A DNA stretch of 64,000 bases from Phycisphaerae bacterium (GCA_028285035.1 JANQQF010000011.1:96277-160276); one strand, 5' to 3'. Shown: positions 51,942 through 61,539, counted from the stretch's first letter. Numbers and translations are program-made. Notes: a model not told the origin generated them from the letters alone.

Positions 51942-53577
51942 TTTGATTCTCCTTTTGTTTGTATGGTGCTACATCATCAGCAGACCAGAAGCCGAGATAA
52001 ACACCCCGCTCGACCTGATTACTGCCACCAAACATCGCATCAATTTGTTCGTCTGAAATGGTAACCCGCAGCTTTCGGCGACGCAGCCAAGTGTAAAGCT
52101 GGCCGGCCAGTTGATCACGAATGGCCTGATATTCGGGATCAGATCCCAAATCATTTTGCTCCTGTGGATCATTCTTAAGATCAAACAACTGAGGACGGAA
52201 GTGGTCGTAATCGATATATTTCCAACGATCCGTGCGAATCATCACGGCCCGCGACTCCAGATGGGGTACATCCAGCCATTCGTGAGCATTACGAAAGCTG
52301 TAATCAATTTCGCTAATCACATAATCACGCCATTCAACATCCGACTGATCGTAAATGAGTGGCAAAAGCGAATGGCCTTCCAATCGATGCGCCGGAATCT
52401 CACCCCCAGCCAATTCAATAAAGGTAGGCACTAGATCGATGGCTTCAATGAAACGATCATCTGTTACCCCTCGCGTTCCATCTGCTTGTGAGGAGGGATC
52501 AACGACAATCAAGGGGATCCGCACAGCCTCCTCATGGAAAAGATCTTTTTCACCGAGCCAATGATCCCCCAAATAGTCACCGTGATCACTGGTCAGGACG
52601 ATGAAGGTATTGTCTAATTCTCCCCGCGCCTCCAGAAAAGCCATTAAACAGCCAATTTGATCATCGACCTGGGTAATCAGCCCCATATAAACCGGAATGA
52701 CCATTTCACGAACACCATCAGGCGAAAACACCGCACTGTCTCGGTGTTTCATATAGGCGTCATAAACAGGGTGAGGATTACTACGTTCAGTCTCCGTTCG
52801 ATTGACTGGAATGACATCTTCAGAACTATACATCTGGTGATAAGGGGCTGGGGCGATGTAAGGCCAGTGCGGCTTGATGTAACTCAAATGCAGACACCAC
52901 GACTGTCCTTTGACCGAAGCATCCTCAATAAAGTCCATCGCTAAAGTTGTGGTGGCTGGGGTCTCAGAGTGCTCCTCCTTAATGTTGGCTGGATATTTGG
53001 CATTTTCCATAAACCATCCGCTCAAAAAGTTGCCATCGGCATCAACCGCTCCATTGGCATGATGATGCCAAGGATTATCCCCTTTGTAGCCCTGTTCTCG
53101 TAGATATTGATTGTAATCGGCGTTGTAATGTGCAGGTGAGTCGGGATGTACCCCATCATCTCGAAAGTGTGGCTCAAAGCCACCTTCCGCAATATGCACG
53201 CCTAGTTCCGAGGCTGGATCAATACCCATTCGCTCCATCTCAACCTGATTAGCTTGGACATGTGTTTTGCCCGAGACAGCAGTACGATACCCCAAAGGTT
53301 TTAGGTAGTCGCCCAAGGTCAGTTCATCGATAGGCAATGGCACATAATTCAGGGTGGCCCCGTGTGAGAAGGCATAGCGGCCTGTATAAATCGACATCCG
53401 AGAGGGGCCACATACCGGCGATTGTACATAGGCCCGACTAAATTTAACGCCACGTTCAGCTAGTTTATCAATATTTGGTGTTTTGATATGAGGGTGACCA
53501 TAGCAGCCTAGATAATCGGCTCGGAGTTGATCGCACATAATAAAGAGGATATTTGGCGGTTTTGGAGCGTTGGACAT
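51919..53577 (-). CDS. Formylglycine-dependent type I sulfatase
   Basis: 552 residues, PF00884. Metal-binding N-terminus ILFIMCDQLRADYLGCYG, the sulfatase signature CGPSR (Cys 56 becomes formylglycine), TGRYAFSHG, and the C-terminal metal Asp in TSDHGDYLGDH. No signal peptide, so it is cytoplasmic. The gene lies behind a strong promoter with a LacI-type operator. A carbohydrate or steroid/choline sulfate ester is the likely substrate class. The maturating anaerobic or aerobic formylglycine enzyme is not in the window. Confidence 0.92.
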   Translation of the reverse strand: MSNAPKPPNILFIMCDQLRADYLGCYGHPHIKTPNIDKLAERGVKFSRAYVQSPVCGPSRMSIYTGRYAFSHGATLNYVPLPIDELTLGDYLKPLGYRTAVSGKTHVQANQVEMERMGIDPASELGVHIAEGGFEPHFRDDGVHPDSPAHYNADYNQYLREQGYKGDNPWHHHANGAVDADGNFLSGWFMENAKYPANIKEEHSETPATTTLAMDFIEDASVKGQSWCLHLSYIKPHWPYIAPAPYHQMYSSEDVIPVNRTETERSNPHPVYDAYMKHRDSAVFSPDGVREMVIPVYMGLITQVDDQIGCLMAFLEARGELDNTFIVLTSDHGDYLGDHWLGEKDLFHEEAVRIPLIVVDPSSQADGTRGVTDDRFIEAIDLVPTFIELAGGEIPAHRLEGHSLLPLIYDQSDVEWRDYVISEIDYSFRNAHEWLDVPHLESRAVMIRTDRWKYIDYDHFRPQLFDLKNDPQEQNDLGSDPEYQAIRDQLAGQLYTWLRRRKLRVTISDEQIDAMFGGSNQVERGVYLGFWSADDVAPYKQKENQNDSQRET

Positions 53578-53617
53578 GCAGCGTTGCCTTCCATAAAAGG
53601 GTGAAATGCATCAAAAT

Positions 53618-53629
53618 TTAAGCGCTTCA
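53618..53629. promoter_or_regulatory. LacI-family operator O1
   Basis: TTAAGCGCTTCA, centred at the predicted transcription start of the sulfatase operon. The AAGCGCTT core is a palindrome typical of LacI-family repressors. Confidence 0.65.
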
Positions 53630-53658
53630 ACTATAGTACAGCCCCTGTCGCTTGTCAA
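53630..53658 (-). promoter_or_regulatory. Sigma-70-type promoter of the sulfatase operon
   Basis: TTGACA (53658-53653), 17-base spacer and TATAGT (53635-53630) on the minus strand, directly followed by operator O1. Confidence 0.75.
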
Positions 53659-53735
53659 AAAAGATTTTGTAAATTCAAGCAAGAAATCAAACGATAATCT
53701 TGAGTTATTGGCTCAAAAACAACTTATTTTTCTAT

Positions 53736-53747
53736 TTAAGCGCTTCT
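53736..53747. promoter_or_regulatory. LacI-family operator O2
   Basis: TTAAGCGCTTCT, the same core as O1, centred 118 bases upstream of it. The pair would suit loop-type repression. Confidence 0.6.
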
Positions 53748-53778
53748 ATTGGCAATGATAATTTTATAATCAAATCAG

Positions 53779-53807
53779 ATGACATATTTTTTAGTTCGCA
53801 GTATACT
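53779..53807 (+). promoter_or_regulatory. Sigma-70-type promoter of the lipid-synthesis genes
   Basis: ATGACA (53779-53784), 17-base spacer, TATACT (53802-53807), about 70 bases upstream of the start. Confidence 0.6.
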
Positions 53808-53883
53808 ACGCCCAACTAAAATTATCATTGACCGCTCTTATCACTATCCACTAACCACCAAACAGCATGCTTAAGGAGAAACG

Positions 53884-54825
53884 ATGACGTTTTTATACAC
53901 CCAGCCTAACTTACCCCTTGCTTTCGGAGCAATCCTCATCGTATTAGGCTTGGCAACCATGACTTACACCTTGCTCGTCTGGCGCAATCCAGATCGTGGC
54001 AATCTACCCAAAATCGGGCATCGAATCCGGTTTTTGTGGCTAGTTGCGGGCTTTCTGGCGGTGGGCATACTCTACAGTCGAAACTTACTCCTATTTTTTA
54101 TCGCCTTTTTGGCCTTTCTAGCCTTCAAAGAATTCCTATCCATCACCCCCACCCGGCGTGCTGACCGCCGTGTACTCTTCTGGGCCTATTTGGCAATTCC
54201 CGGACAATTTTTCCTGATATGGCTAGGTTGGTATACCGCCTTTATCGCCTTCATTCCCATCTATGTCTTTTTCTTTCTCCCGCTCATGATGGTTCTGCTC
54301 AGCAAACCACAGGGGTTTTTAACCGCAGGAAGCACCCTTAGCTGGGGAATTGTTACCACTGTCTACAGCTTGGGACATCTCGCCTTTCTTCTAGTTCTTC
54401 CTCCTGAGGGCAACGTAACAGGAGGTGGGGGCTTGCTTCTATACCTCCTCATCCTGACCCAACTGAGTGATGTGTCTCAATTTTTTTTTGGCCGATTATT
54501 TAATCAGCCCCGTCTCCGTTTGGCGGTGAGCACAACACGCACCTGGGGCAGCCTCTTTGGCAGCATGATCACTTCAGCAATTATCGCTTGGCTCGCTGCT
54601 CCGTTAATAACCCCGCTGACCCCCATCGAGTCGATTATCGTCGGAATCATCATCGCCTTGGCTAGTTTTATTGGTTATATCACCCTTTCCGCGATAAAAA
54701 TCGACCTACACCTCAAAGATCGCGGCTCGATGAGTTTTGGGCACGGTGGCGTTCTCAATCGAATGGACTCCATCATCTACACTGCCCCCCTTTATTTCCA
54801 TTTAGTCGTGTATCTGCATTATTGA
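53884..54825 (+). CDS. Phosphatidate cytidylyltransferase (CdsA-like)
   Basis: 313 residues with about eight membrane helices. The C-terminal family signature is present as HLKDRGSMSFGHGGVLNRMDS, where the usual GHGGxxDRxDS has Asn for the first Asp. It makes CDP-diacylglycerol from phosphatidate and CTP. The gene for the preceding pathway step (PlsC, making phosphatidate) lies 110 bases downstream, so the pair forms a phospholipid precursor module. It resembles CDS variants longer than the standard CdsA at the N-terminus. Confidence 0.85.
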   Translation: MTFLYTQPNLPLAFGAILIVLGLATMTYTLLVWRNPDRGNLPKIGHRIRFLWLVAGFLAVGILYSRNLLLFFIAFLAFLAFKEFLSITPTRRADRRVLFWAYLAIPGQFFLIWLGWYTAFIAFIPIYVFFFLPLMMVLLSKPQGFLTAGSTLSWGIVTTVYSLGHLAFLLVLPPEGNVTGGGGLLLYLLILTQLSDVSQFFFGRLFNQPRLRLAVSTTRTWGSLFGSMITSAIIAWLAAPLITPLTPIESIIVGIIIALASFIGYITLSAIKIDLHLKDRGSMSFGHGGVLNRMDSIIYTAPLYFHLVVYLHY

Positions 54826-54935
54826 TTTGGCAGTCAAACAGGTTCTTCAATCTAAATCACTACTTACGAATTACCAATTACTCTTTTTTATGAGACGTTT
54901 ATGAGACGATTATCTGTTATCTTGGAGTAAATCGA

Positions 54936-55574
54936 ATGAACATTCTACAAATTTTATTTTTTCTGATCATTGTTCGCCCCATCATCTCTCTAATTTTAGG
55001 ACTACACATTGAGGGCGAAGACCGTTTACCGGCCAAGGGGCCAGCCATTATTGCGGCCAATCACAACAGCCATTTAGATGCGGTGACCTTGGTTTCCCTA
55101 TGGCCTTTGACCAAGATCCATCAAGTCCGGTCTGTGGCTGCCGCAGATTATTTTCTCGCCAATCGCTTTATGGCCTGGTTTAGTCAGACCATCATCGGCA
55201 TTATTCCGATTGATCGCAAACGCAAGGATAAGGATAGTGACCCACTTGCCCCATTATCGGAAGCGTTATCACGCGATGAAATTTTGATCATCTTTCCTGA
55301 GGGGTCACGCGGTGCCCCGGAAGAGTTGAGCCAATTCAAAAGTGGTATCTCTCGCTTGGCAGAGCGTCACCCTAATGTACCAATCATCCCTGTTTTTATG
55401 TATGGATTGGGCAAATCCTTACCACGAGGCACCTTTATGTTGGTCCCTTTCTTTGTCGATGTCGCCATTGGCGAGCCGATTTATTGGCAAGAGTCCGTAG
55501 ACGCCACAATGGATGCTTATCGCACCACCATGACCACATTGGCGGAGCAGATTAAAGTGCCGGACTGGACCTAA
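54936..55574 (+). CDS. plsC: 1-acyl-glycerol-3-phosphate acyltransferase (PlsC-like)
   Basis: 212 residues. Acyltransferase block I NHNSHLDA (HxxxxD), block II region GIIPIDRKR, block III FPEGSRG and block IV VPIIPVFMYG. One N-terminal membrane helix. It converts lysophosphatidate to phosphatidate, the substrate of the CdsA-like enzyme encoded upstream. Confidence 0.88.
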   Translation: MNILQILFFLIIVRPIISLILGLHIEGEDRLPAKGPAIIAANHNSHLDAVTLVSLWPLTKIHQVRSVAAADYFLANRFMAWFSQTIIGIIPIDRKRKDKDSDPLAPLSEALSRDEILIIFPEGSRGAPEELSQFKSGISRLAERHPNVPIIPVFMYGLGKSLPRGTFMLVPFFVDVAIGEPIYWQESVDATMDAYRTTMTTLAEQIKVPDWT

Positions 55575-55629
55575 CTAATTGTGAATAATGAATTGTGAAG
55601 TCTTAATTGTGAATGAATAGAGAGGCCCC

Positions 55630-56601
55630 ATGAATGCCATTAAAGTGCAAAATTTGCGGCGGATTTATAAAGCCAATTTAGGTGTGTTGCGGCGAAAAAT
55701 CAAAGAAGTAGTCGCCGTTGATGACATCTCCTTTGCCGTTGAGGCAGGCGAGTTATTTGGCATTCTGGGACCAAACGGAGCAGGCAAGACCACGACTGTC
55801 AAAATGTTGACCACCCTCCTCATCCCTACTGGTGGCTCAGCCCAAATTTTGGGGCACGATGTAGAGCGTGACGCAACGGCGATTCGAGGTCGGATTGGGG
55901 CTATCTTTGGGGGCGAGCGCGGTCTATACTGGCGACTATCAGGCATCGACAATCTCCGCTACTTCGCCAGCCTCTATCATGTTGCTCCCGCCGTGAGCAA
56001 AACTCGCATTCCCTACCTTCTGGAGTTGGTGGGGTTGGGTGACCGGGGGCAGGAGAAGGTGGAGGGCTATTCGCGGGGGATGAAACAACGGCTGCATATC
56101 GCCCGTGCCTTACTGCACGACCCCGAGGTCCTCTTTCTGGATGAACCAACCATCGGCCTTGACCCCATCGGGGCGCGTGAGTTACGCGAGGTGGTGCGCA
56201 ATCTACAATCCGAACAAAAAACTATCCTCCTAACCACCCACTATATGTTCGAGGCTGATGCCCTGTGCCAACGCATTGCCGTCATCAACAAAGGCCGCAT
56301 CATTGCTCTTGATACCCCAGCCGGCCTCAAACAGCATGTGCAAGACCTTTCGGTCATTGAGCTGGAGGTGTTTGGCATTGCCAATGAACGGTTGGATCAT
56401 CTGCGCACGCAAAGTTTTGTGGATGGGCTAGCCGTTGAAAATCGGGAACAGCGTCAAGTGCTGCAAATTCACTCCCCGCGCGGCGCTGAAGCGGTGCCCG
56501 ATGTGATGAGCAGCCTGAATGGGATACGGGTCGGCAAGGTTTCGGTTCGTGAACCCACCCTCGAAGATGCTTACATCCGCTTGGTAGGAGGTGAGCAATG
56601 A
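55630..56601 (+). CDS. ABC-2 type transporter ATP-binding protein
   Basis: 323 residues. Walker A GPNGAGKTTT, Q loop region, signature YSRGMKQRL, Walker B VLFLDEPTIGLDP and switch His in LLTTHYMFEADAL. The C-terminal extension of about 90 residues is of the DrrA/NatA type. It overlaps the first permease by four bases, forming an exporter with the two membrane proteins that follow. The cargo is unknown: lipid, drug or polysaccharide. Confidence 0.92.
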   Translation: MNAIKVQNLRRIYKANLGVLRRKIKEVVAVDDISFAVEAGELFGILGPNGAGKTTTVKMLTTLLIPTGGSAQILGHDVERDATAIRGRIGAIFGGERGLYWRLSGIDNLRYFASLYHVAPAVSKTRIPYLLELVGLGDRGQEKVEGYSRGMKQRLHIARALLHDPEVLFLDEPTIGLDPIGARELREVVRNLQSEQKTILLTTHYMFEADALCQRIAVINKGRIIALDTPAGLKQHVQDLSVIELEVFGIANERLDHLRTQSFVDGLAVENREQRQVLQIHSPRGAEAVPDVMSSLNGIRVGKVSVREPTLEDAYIRLVGGEQ

Positions 56602-57395
56602 ACCTGAGCTTGATGCGAAAATATGGACACGCCATCCGACTCTCAGCGGAGATGGCTCTCCGGCAAAATGTGATGGACCTCTTCATCATTTTCACTGTCT
56701 TTATCCAACCCTTCATCATCGCCGTATTAGCGTTGTGGGTTTTACAAGACCGTGGTGGTGACTACGCGATATTTGTTATTGTCGGGAGCGGAATGACCGG
56801 CTTATGGAGCAGTTTGCTCTTTATCAGCGGCAACAGCATCACCGTAGAACGTTGGCTCGGCACCCTGGAAAGTGTAGCGAGCACCCCGACGCCCATGCAA
56901 GTCATCGTCTTTGGCAAGAACCTTGCCCACGTCACCCAGTCGCTTGGCTCGATGATTCTTAGCTACCTGGTCGTATCACTCATTTTTGGTTATGCCGTCC
57001 AGATCAATCAGCCAGGCCTCTTTACGGCCTCTCTACTGTTCACTGTTATTGCCTTTGTTTGCTTTGGCCTGATCATTGCGGCCTTGTTCATTCTCAATCC
57101 CGATGTGCAGCGCTGGCAAAATGGCCTTGAGTTTCCAGTTTACATTCTAAGTGGCTTTCTCTTCCCCATTGCCCTTCTCCCCTTGTGGACCACCCCACTT
57201 AGCTACCTACTCCCTCCCTACTGGGCCGCTCAGGCTCTACACGCCACGGCCCAAGGCACCGCCACTCTGAGCAGCGTAGCCTTCAATTGGGGGATGCTCA
57301 TCCTATTCAGCCTAATTTACCTATCCGTCGCCGCTAAACTGTTTGAGGTCATCCTTCGTAAAGCACGAGTGGACGCGACGTTGGGGATGCAATAA
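56598..57395 (+). CDS. ABC-2 type permease, subunit 1
   Basis: 265 residues, six membrane helices in the ABC-2 pattern (VFIQPFIIAVLALWVL, GMTGLWSSLLFISGNSITVE, SGFLFPIALLPLW). Translation is coupled to the ATPase gene by ATGA overlap. It forms a heterodimeric channel with the next permease. Confidence 0.87.
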   Translation: MNLSLMRKYGHAIRLSAEMALRQNVMDLFIIFTVFIQPFIIAVLALWVLQDRGGDYAIFVIVGSGMTGLWSSLLFISGNSITVERWLGTLESVASTPTPMQVIVFGKNLAHVTQSLGSMILSYLVVSLIFGYAVQINQPGLFTASLLFTVIAFVCFGLIIAALFILNPDVQRWQNGLEFPVYILSGFLFPIALLPLWTTPLSYLLPPYWAAQALHATAQGTATLSSVAFNWGMLILFSLIYLSVAAKLFEVILRKARVDATLGMQ

Positions 57396-57430
57396 AAATT
57401 GACGGTAAAGGTTAGACCAAGGACAAAGTC

Positions 57431-58231
57431 ATGAACAAACTCACCTCAAATATCCAACTCTTTTGGAATGGTGCCCTGTTGTCCTATTTCGCCCTCTTCC
57501 GATGGTCAGTGCCGATGGTGTATTTGGCCTCGAAAGTGGTGATGCCGTTGGCCAATATGCTCTTTTTTGTCCTACTTGGCACCTACGCCACGGGCTGGAA
57601 CAATGCCTCGTTTTACGTGATCGGCAACGCGATGCAAATGACCACAGTCAGTGGGATCTACGGGGTGACAATGAGCATTGGCGGTGATCGATGGGAGGGC
57701 ACCTTGCCCTATGTTTTCGCCACACCCGCCAACCGACTGGTTCTCTTTTTGGGCCGGGCCTTCATCCATATTCTTGATGGCATGCTGGGGATTGCCTGGG
57801 GCCTCTTTTGGGGTGTTTTCCTCCTCGGTCTCGATTTATCCCAAACCAATCCGTTGGCTCTGATCCTGACCATCTTCATCGTTACCTTTAGCACCTCCGG
57901 CTTTGGCCTCCTCCTAGGCTGCCTCAGTCTCGTCACCCGCAACGCCCTCTTTGTCGGCAATACGGTCTACTTCTTACTCCTACTCTTCTCTGGGGCCAAC
58001 GTGCGGCTTGACTCCCTCCCCCTGTGGATGCAGACCATCTCCTATATGCTCCCCCTCACCCGTGGCATCATGGCCGCCCGCGAGATCATCGCTGGGGCCA
58101 GCCTCCTAGATGTGTGGCCCCTTCTCTCCGTTGAAATCCTAATCGGCCTCATCTACCTTGTTATCGGCTATATCTGGTTCCGCTGGTTTGAGATTCAGGC
58201 CAAGCGATATGGGACATTAGAAGCGATGTAG
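57431..58231 (+). CDS. ABC-2 type permease, subunit 2
   Basis: 266 residues with six membrane helices. The GGDRWEGTLPYVFATPANRL segment, and LLFSGANVRLDSLPLWMQ further on, are typical of ABC-2 membrane subunits. It lies 35 bases after subunit 1 and ends just before a palindromic repeat that may terminate the operon. Confidence 0.87.
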   Translation: MNKLTSNIQLFWNGALLSYFALFRWSVPMVYLASKVVMPLANMLFFVLLGTYATGWNNASFYVIGNAMQMTTVSGIYGVTMSIGGDRWEGTLPYVFATPANRLVLFLGRAFIHILDGMLGIAWGLFWGVFLLGLDLSQTNPLALILTIFIVTFSTSGFGLLLGCLSLVTRNALFVGNTVYFLLLLFSGANVRLDSLPLWMQTISYMLPLTRGIMAAREIIAGASLLDVWPLLSVEILIGLIYLVIGYIWFRWFEIQAKRYGTLEAM

Positions 58232-58233
58232 AA

Positions 58234-58261
58234 GTAACACAGGCAGGGATGCCTATGTTAC
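58234..58261. repeat. Palindromic repeat of the GTAACA family
   Basis: GTAACAcAGGC and GCCTaTGTTAC flank AGGGAT. It shares its arms with the compound palindrome at 18482-18537. Confidence 0.6.
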
Positions 58262-58409
58262 CTTTTCATGCTTTGTTGCCATATCACAGGCATTGTCAAG
58301 CTTTTTCTAAATTGAACGTGGGATTGTCCTGAATGCTTTTTGAAGAACTTTACAAAATTGGTCGGCTCATTGGCTGTCAGTCATCGCTATTTGAAACCTA
58401 TCTCTTGGG

Positions 58410-59060
58410 CTAAATCATATTATACAACTGATTTACCGCGAGAATAATGCTGACATCTGCTGCGATGTGACAGGCGGTTGGTCCAAGTAAGCTCCCGCCA
58501 AGCTGAATGATTTTTGTCCACCACCATCCAACGATGATCAAGATGATCAGCGCCAGGATAATCGCCCACCCGTGCAGTAGTGGTAGCAGGACCAAACCGT
58601 GATAACCGGCAAACCAGATCGATGTTTCCAAAGTCGGATGGCCTGCCTGGCTCAGCCAATGCCGCCAGTAAAGTTCTTCCAGCCAAGGGTTTATCAAGCA
58701 GAAGTACACCACAAAGACCGGCCAATTTGCTGGACCCAAGCTCCATCCGCTCAAAAACGGAACCAATTCCTCGGTTGAAAGCATTGCTAACCACGGCCAC
58801 AGGAAATAAACAAACACGCCAGCCAGTAAACTCCCTCCCATATTGAAACCAACCAAATACCGCAAATGCATCGGCCATTTCGATTTTACTGGGACCGGCG
58901 GACAAGCGACAATCATCAACAGCAAGAGCATGCCAAGATGATACCCACCAATGGCCGCCCAGGCACTCTGTAGCATATACAACCCAATCGCGACAGCCAG
59001 GTAAGGCAAAATAACTGCACTGTAATATACGGTTTGGTTGAATGGTATTCTCGCAATCAA
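58410..59060 (-). CDS. CPBP-family intramembrane metalloprotease
   Basis: 216 residues with six or seven membrane helices. All three CPBP/Abi motifs are present: EExxxR in LEELYWRHW, FxxxH in FAGYHG and HxxxD in HIAADVS. The family includes CAAX prenyl proteases and bacteriocin-immunity proteins; the bacterial substrates are mostly unknown. It stands alone between divergent neighbours. Confidence 0.85.
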   Translation of the reverse strand: MIARIPFNQTVYYSAVILPYLAVAIGLYMLQSAWAAIGGYHLGMLLLLMIVACPPVPVKSKWPMHLRYLVGFNMGGSLLAGVFVYFLWPWLAMLSTEELVPFLSGWSLGPANWPVFVVYFCLINPWLEELYWRHWLSQAGHPTLETSIWFAGYHGLVLLPLLHGWAIILALIILIIVGWWWTKIIQLGGSLLGPTACHIAADVSIILAVNQLYNMI

Positions 59061-59192
59061 GTGATGTCTCGTTTCTCGGGGCGTGAATTGTTTCTGTTTC
59101 TCAACGTTTTCTCAGCCTCGTGCTAGACTATAGTAGTGACTTTTTGTAAATGTCAATATAACCTATTGAACCTGAAGTATAAGAGGATGATT

Positions 59193-59693
59193 ATGAAATG
59201 GTTAAAATCTTTTCTGGCATTATTGCTAATTGTAATCTTAGCGGCGTGTTCTACATCAGCCAAAGACATCACCACCTCGGCAACTGGCGAAGTTATCACG
59301 AATATGAAGGCCCGTGGTACAGGCGGTGGTGCCCCATTTGATGGCACCGTCGATACAACGTCTGATCTTGATGATTTGGTGGCAACTGCTTGGGGGGTAA
59401 GTCGGTTAGGTCTACATCGCGGTCATGCGCCCATCGAGGGTGTACTTGAAGCATATTTGGGCATTACTCACGACGAAATGCATGTTTTTATGGAGGATGA
59501 AGGGATGAACTTGGCCACTGTTTGCGAACATTTTGGGTTTGATCCCGAAAATCTAGTTGACACCTTGACCGCGAGTTTTGGGCCATTCATCCAAGAAGGT
59601 ATCGACAACGGCGTCATTTCCGAAGACGAAGGTGAGGAATGGACCGAGCGAATACGAACCGAATTCAGCAATCGAGTCTACTGGGAAGGATGA
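59193..59693 (+). CDS. Lipoprotein of unknown function
   Basis: 166 residues. Lipoprotein signal with lipobox ILAAC (Cys near residue 19). The mature part is acidic with two similar helical stretches (GVLEAYLGITHDEMHVFMED and HFGFDPENLVDTLTASFGPF), reminiscent of small helical pairs used to bind ligands. No family was recognised. ATG 59193 sits six bases after AGAGG; the ATG at 59187 is too close to it. Confidence 0.7.
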   Translation: MKWLKSFLALLLIVILAACSTSAKDITTSATGEVITNMKARGTGGGAPFDGTVDTTSDLDDLVATAWGVSRLGLHRGHAPIEGVLEAYLGITHDEMHVFMEDEGMNLATVCEHFGFDPENLVDTLTASFGPFIQEGIDNGVISEDEGEEWTERIRTEFSNRVYWEG

Positions 59694-59752
59694 TTTGCTT
59701 TAGGATTGGGCAAATAGCCAAAAATTTCTTCCATAAGAATCTCTCTTATTGA

Positions 59753-60547
59753 CTAGCAACACAAACCAAACCCAACCGCCACAATCACTACCAGTAACAC
59801 CCCCCAACCTAACTCCGAGAATCCAATCACCTTTACGGGCACCGGGCGGCGATAGCGGGAGAGCCCCCAAGCCGCACGCACGAGCAGTAGCCCAAACACA
59901 ACGACGGTCAACAACGGCAACCATTGCCGCCAAATTAACCCACCGACCACGATCAGGGCCACAATATGGCTGCCGATGGCTAGGTTGGGTTGGTGGGGTT
60001 TACCTCGATCCAACCGTATTCGAGACCGAACATACAAAATCGAAGGGACGGCCCGAGCGACCAATACCAGCCACAAGGCCAAGGCTGGGGCGATCGCCCA
60101 ATCAGCGGCCAGCGCAATGATGGTGGCTGTTATAGAAAACGCAATCGGCCCAGCCAGTTCAGCTTGCCAACTACGACTGCGGTTTTGAGCATCATACAAA
60201 AAGAAGAGCAAGCCAAACGGCAAGGCCAGCATGATCGGCCAAAGTGGGGTCCAACCAACCAGCCAAAGCGTCATCAAAAAGCCACTAGCGGCCAGCACAC
60301 CATAAATTGCTACGAAGCGCAGAGCAAGGGTCAAGCGAACCTGTCGCTTTTGGCGATAGCTTGTCTGGGCCACCTTGACCGGCCAGCGTAATAAAAATAC
60401 CCCAAAAGCTGCTACTGCCAGAGCCACCCCCGCCCAAGATGGTGCCACTAATAGCCCCAACAAAATCGGCTCGATAGTCAAGCCCCAACTGCCGTGTTCG
60501 GCGGGAAGGGCGATGGTTCGCCATTGCTGAGAGTGAGTTGTAGTCAT
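59753..60547 (-). CDS. YwiC-like integral membrane protein
   Basis: 264 residues with about seven membrane helices. The family's N-terminal motif appears as LPAEHGSWGL (usually PKEHGAW), followed by RWPVKVAQTSYRQKR and YDAQNRSRSWQAELAGP. YwiC-like proteins are UbiA-like in outline, but their function is not established. Its stop and the IntI stop region are separated by the short gap 60548-60565. Confidence 0.82.
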   Translation of the reverse strand: MTTTHSQQWRTIALPAEHGSWGLTIEPILLGLLVAPSWAGVALAVAAFGVFLLRWPVKVAQTSYRQKRQVRLTLALRFVAIYGVLAASGFLMTLWLVGWTPLWPIMLALPFGLLFFLYDAQNRSRSWQAELAGPIAFSITATIIALAADWAIAPALALWLVLVARAVPSILYVRSRIRLDRGKPHQPNLAIGSHIVALIVVGGLIWRQWLPLLTVVVFGLLLVRAAWGLSRYRRPVPVKVIGFSELGWGVLLVVIVAVGFGLCC

Positions 60548-60565
60548 TGTTGAATGTTCTCCGAT

Positions 60566-61525
60566 CTAATACAAATCTGCAAGAGGGCTACGAACAGAAA
60601 GAACATTCTTTTGGGCGATGTGGAGATAAATCATGGTTGTGCTCAGTTCCTTATGCCCCAACAATTCCTGGATCGTGCGAATATCATACCCCGCTTCAAC
60701 AAGGTGAGTGGCAAAAGAGTGGCGGAGGGTGTGGGATGACACCTTTTTTGTTAGATTTGCTAATTTGGTGGCTTGATTTAACGCCCGACTGATGGTGCTT
60801 TCGTGCAAATGATGACGGCGTTTGATGTCGCCGCGAGGATCGGTGGAGATGGTTGTGCTTGGAAAGAGGTATTGCCATTTGAATTCTTTTGGGGCGTTTG
60901 GGTATTTTTTGGCTAAGGCCTGGGGTAAATACACCGATCCAAATCCATTGGACAGATCGGTGGTATGAATTTGTTTAACGGTTTCGATTTGCCACTTGAG
61001 TGGCTCATGCAAACTCGGGTCGACCGGCAATAACCGATCTTTGGCTCCCTTTCCAGAAAAAACTCGCACTGTACTCCGATCAAAATCGATGTCGAGCACA
61101 CGTAAGCGTAACGCCTCAATACAACGCAGACCACTCCCATACATCAATTTTGCCAATAATTGACATTGGGGTTGCTTGATGTTTTCCAAAAGGCGACGCA
61201 CTTCGTCTTGAGAGAGAACAACGGGGACGCGAACGGGTCGTTTTGCTCGCAAAGCATCAATACCAGTGAGGGGTTGGTGAAGGATGTGAGTATACATAAA
61301 GAGGATGGCACTCAACGCCTGATTTTGAGTGGAAGCTGCCACATTTTGATTGACCGCTAGGTGGGTTAAATACTGCTCAACTTCTGGTACCCCCATTTCG
61401 GCTGGGTGACGTTTATTATGAAACAGAATAAACCGTTTGCACCAGTAAACATAAGTCTCCTCAGTCCGCAGGGAATAATGCTTTTGTCTGATTTTAGCCC
61501 GGAGTTGATCTAATAATTTCGGCAT
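60566..61525 (-). CDS. intI: Integron integrase (tyrosine recombinase IntI)
   Basis: 319 residues. Tyrosine recombinase with the catalytic set: Arg in GSGLRCIEAL, HTLRHSFATHLVEAGYD (His and Arg), LLGHKEL, and the nucleophile Tyr in TTMIYLH. The IntI-specific insertion is visible between the first Arg and the HxxR box (KKYPNAPKEFKWQYLFPS), which separates it from XerC/D. It catalyses attI x attC recombination to insert gene cassettes. It reads away from a cassette region starting at 61671, the expected geometry. Confidence 0.93.
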   Translation of the reverse strand: MPKLLDQLRAKIRQKHYSLRTEETYVYWCKRFILFHNKRHPAEMGVPEVEQYLTHLAVNQNVAASTQNQALSAILFMYTHILHQPLTGIDALRAKRPVRVPVVLSQDEVRRLLENIKQPQCQLLAKLMYGSGLRCIEALRLRVLDIDFDRSTVRVFSGKGAKDRLLPVDPSLHEPLKWQIETVKQIHTTDLSNGFGSVYLPQALAKKYPNAPKEFKWQYLFPSTTISTDPRGDIKRRHHLHESTISRALNQATKLANLTKKVSSHTLRHSFATHLVEAGYDIRTIQELLGHKELSTTMIYLHIAQKNVLSVRSPLADLY

Positions 61526-61539
61526 AAGCTACCTATATT

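Larger units (their letters stand above)
53578..53883. other. Divergent control region between sulfatase and CDP-diglyceride synthase genes
   Basis: 306 bases holding two AAGCGCTT operators, a minus-strand promoter for the sulfatase and a plus-strand promoter for the lipid gene. No coding sequence was seen. Confidence 0.6.

Noticed and set aside
55901..56149. Minus-strand Arg/Pro-rich frame inside the ABC ATPase gene
   Set aside because: It is antisense to Walker/signature coding sequence, without initiation signals or recognisable protein features.
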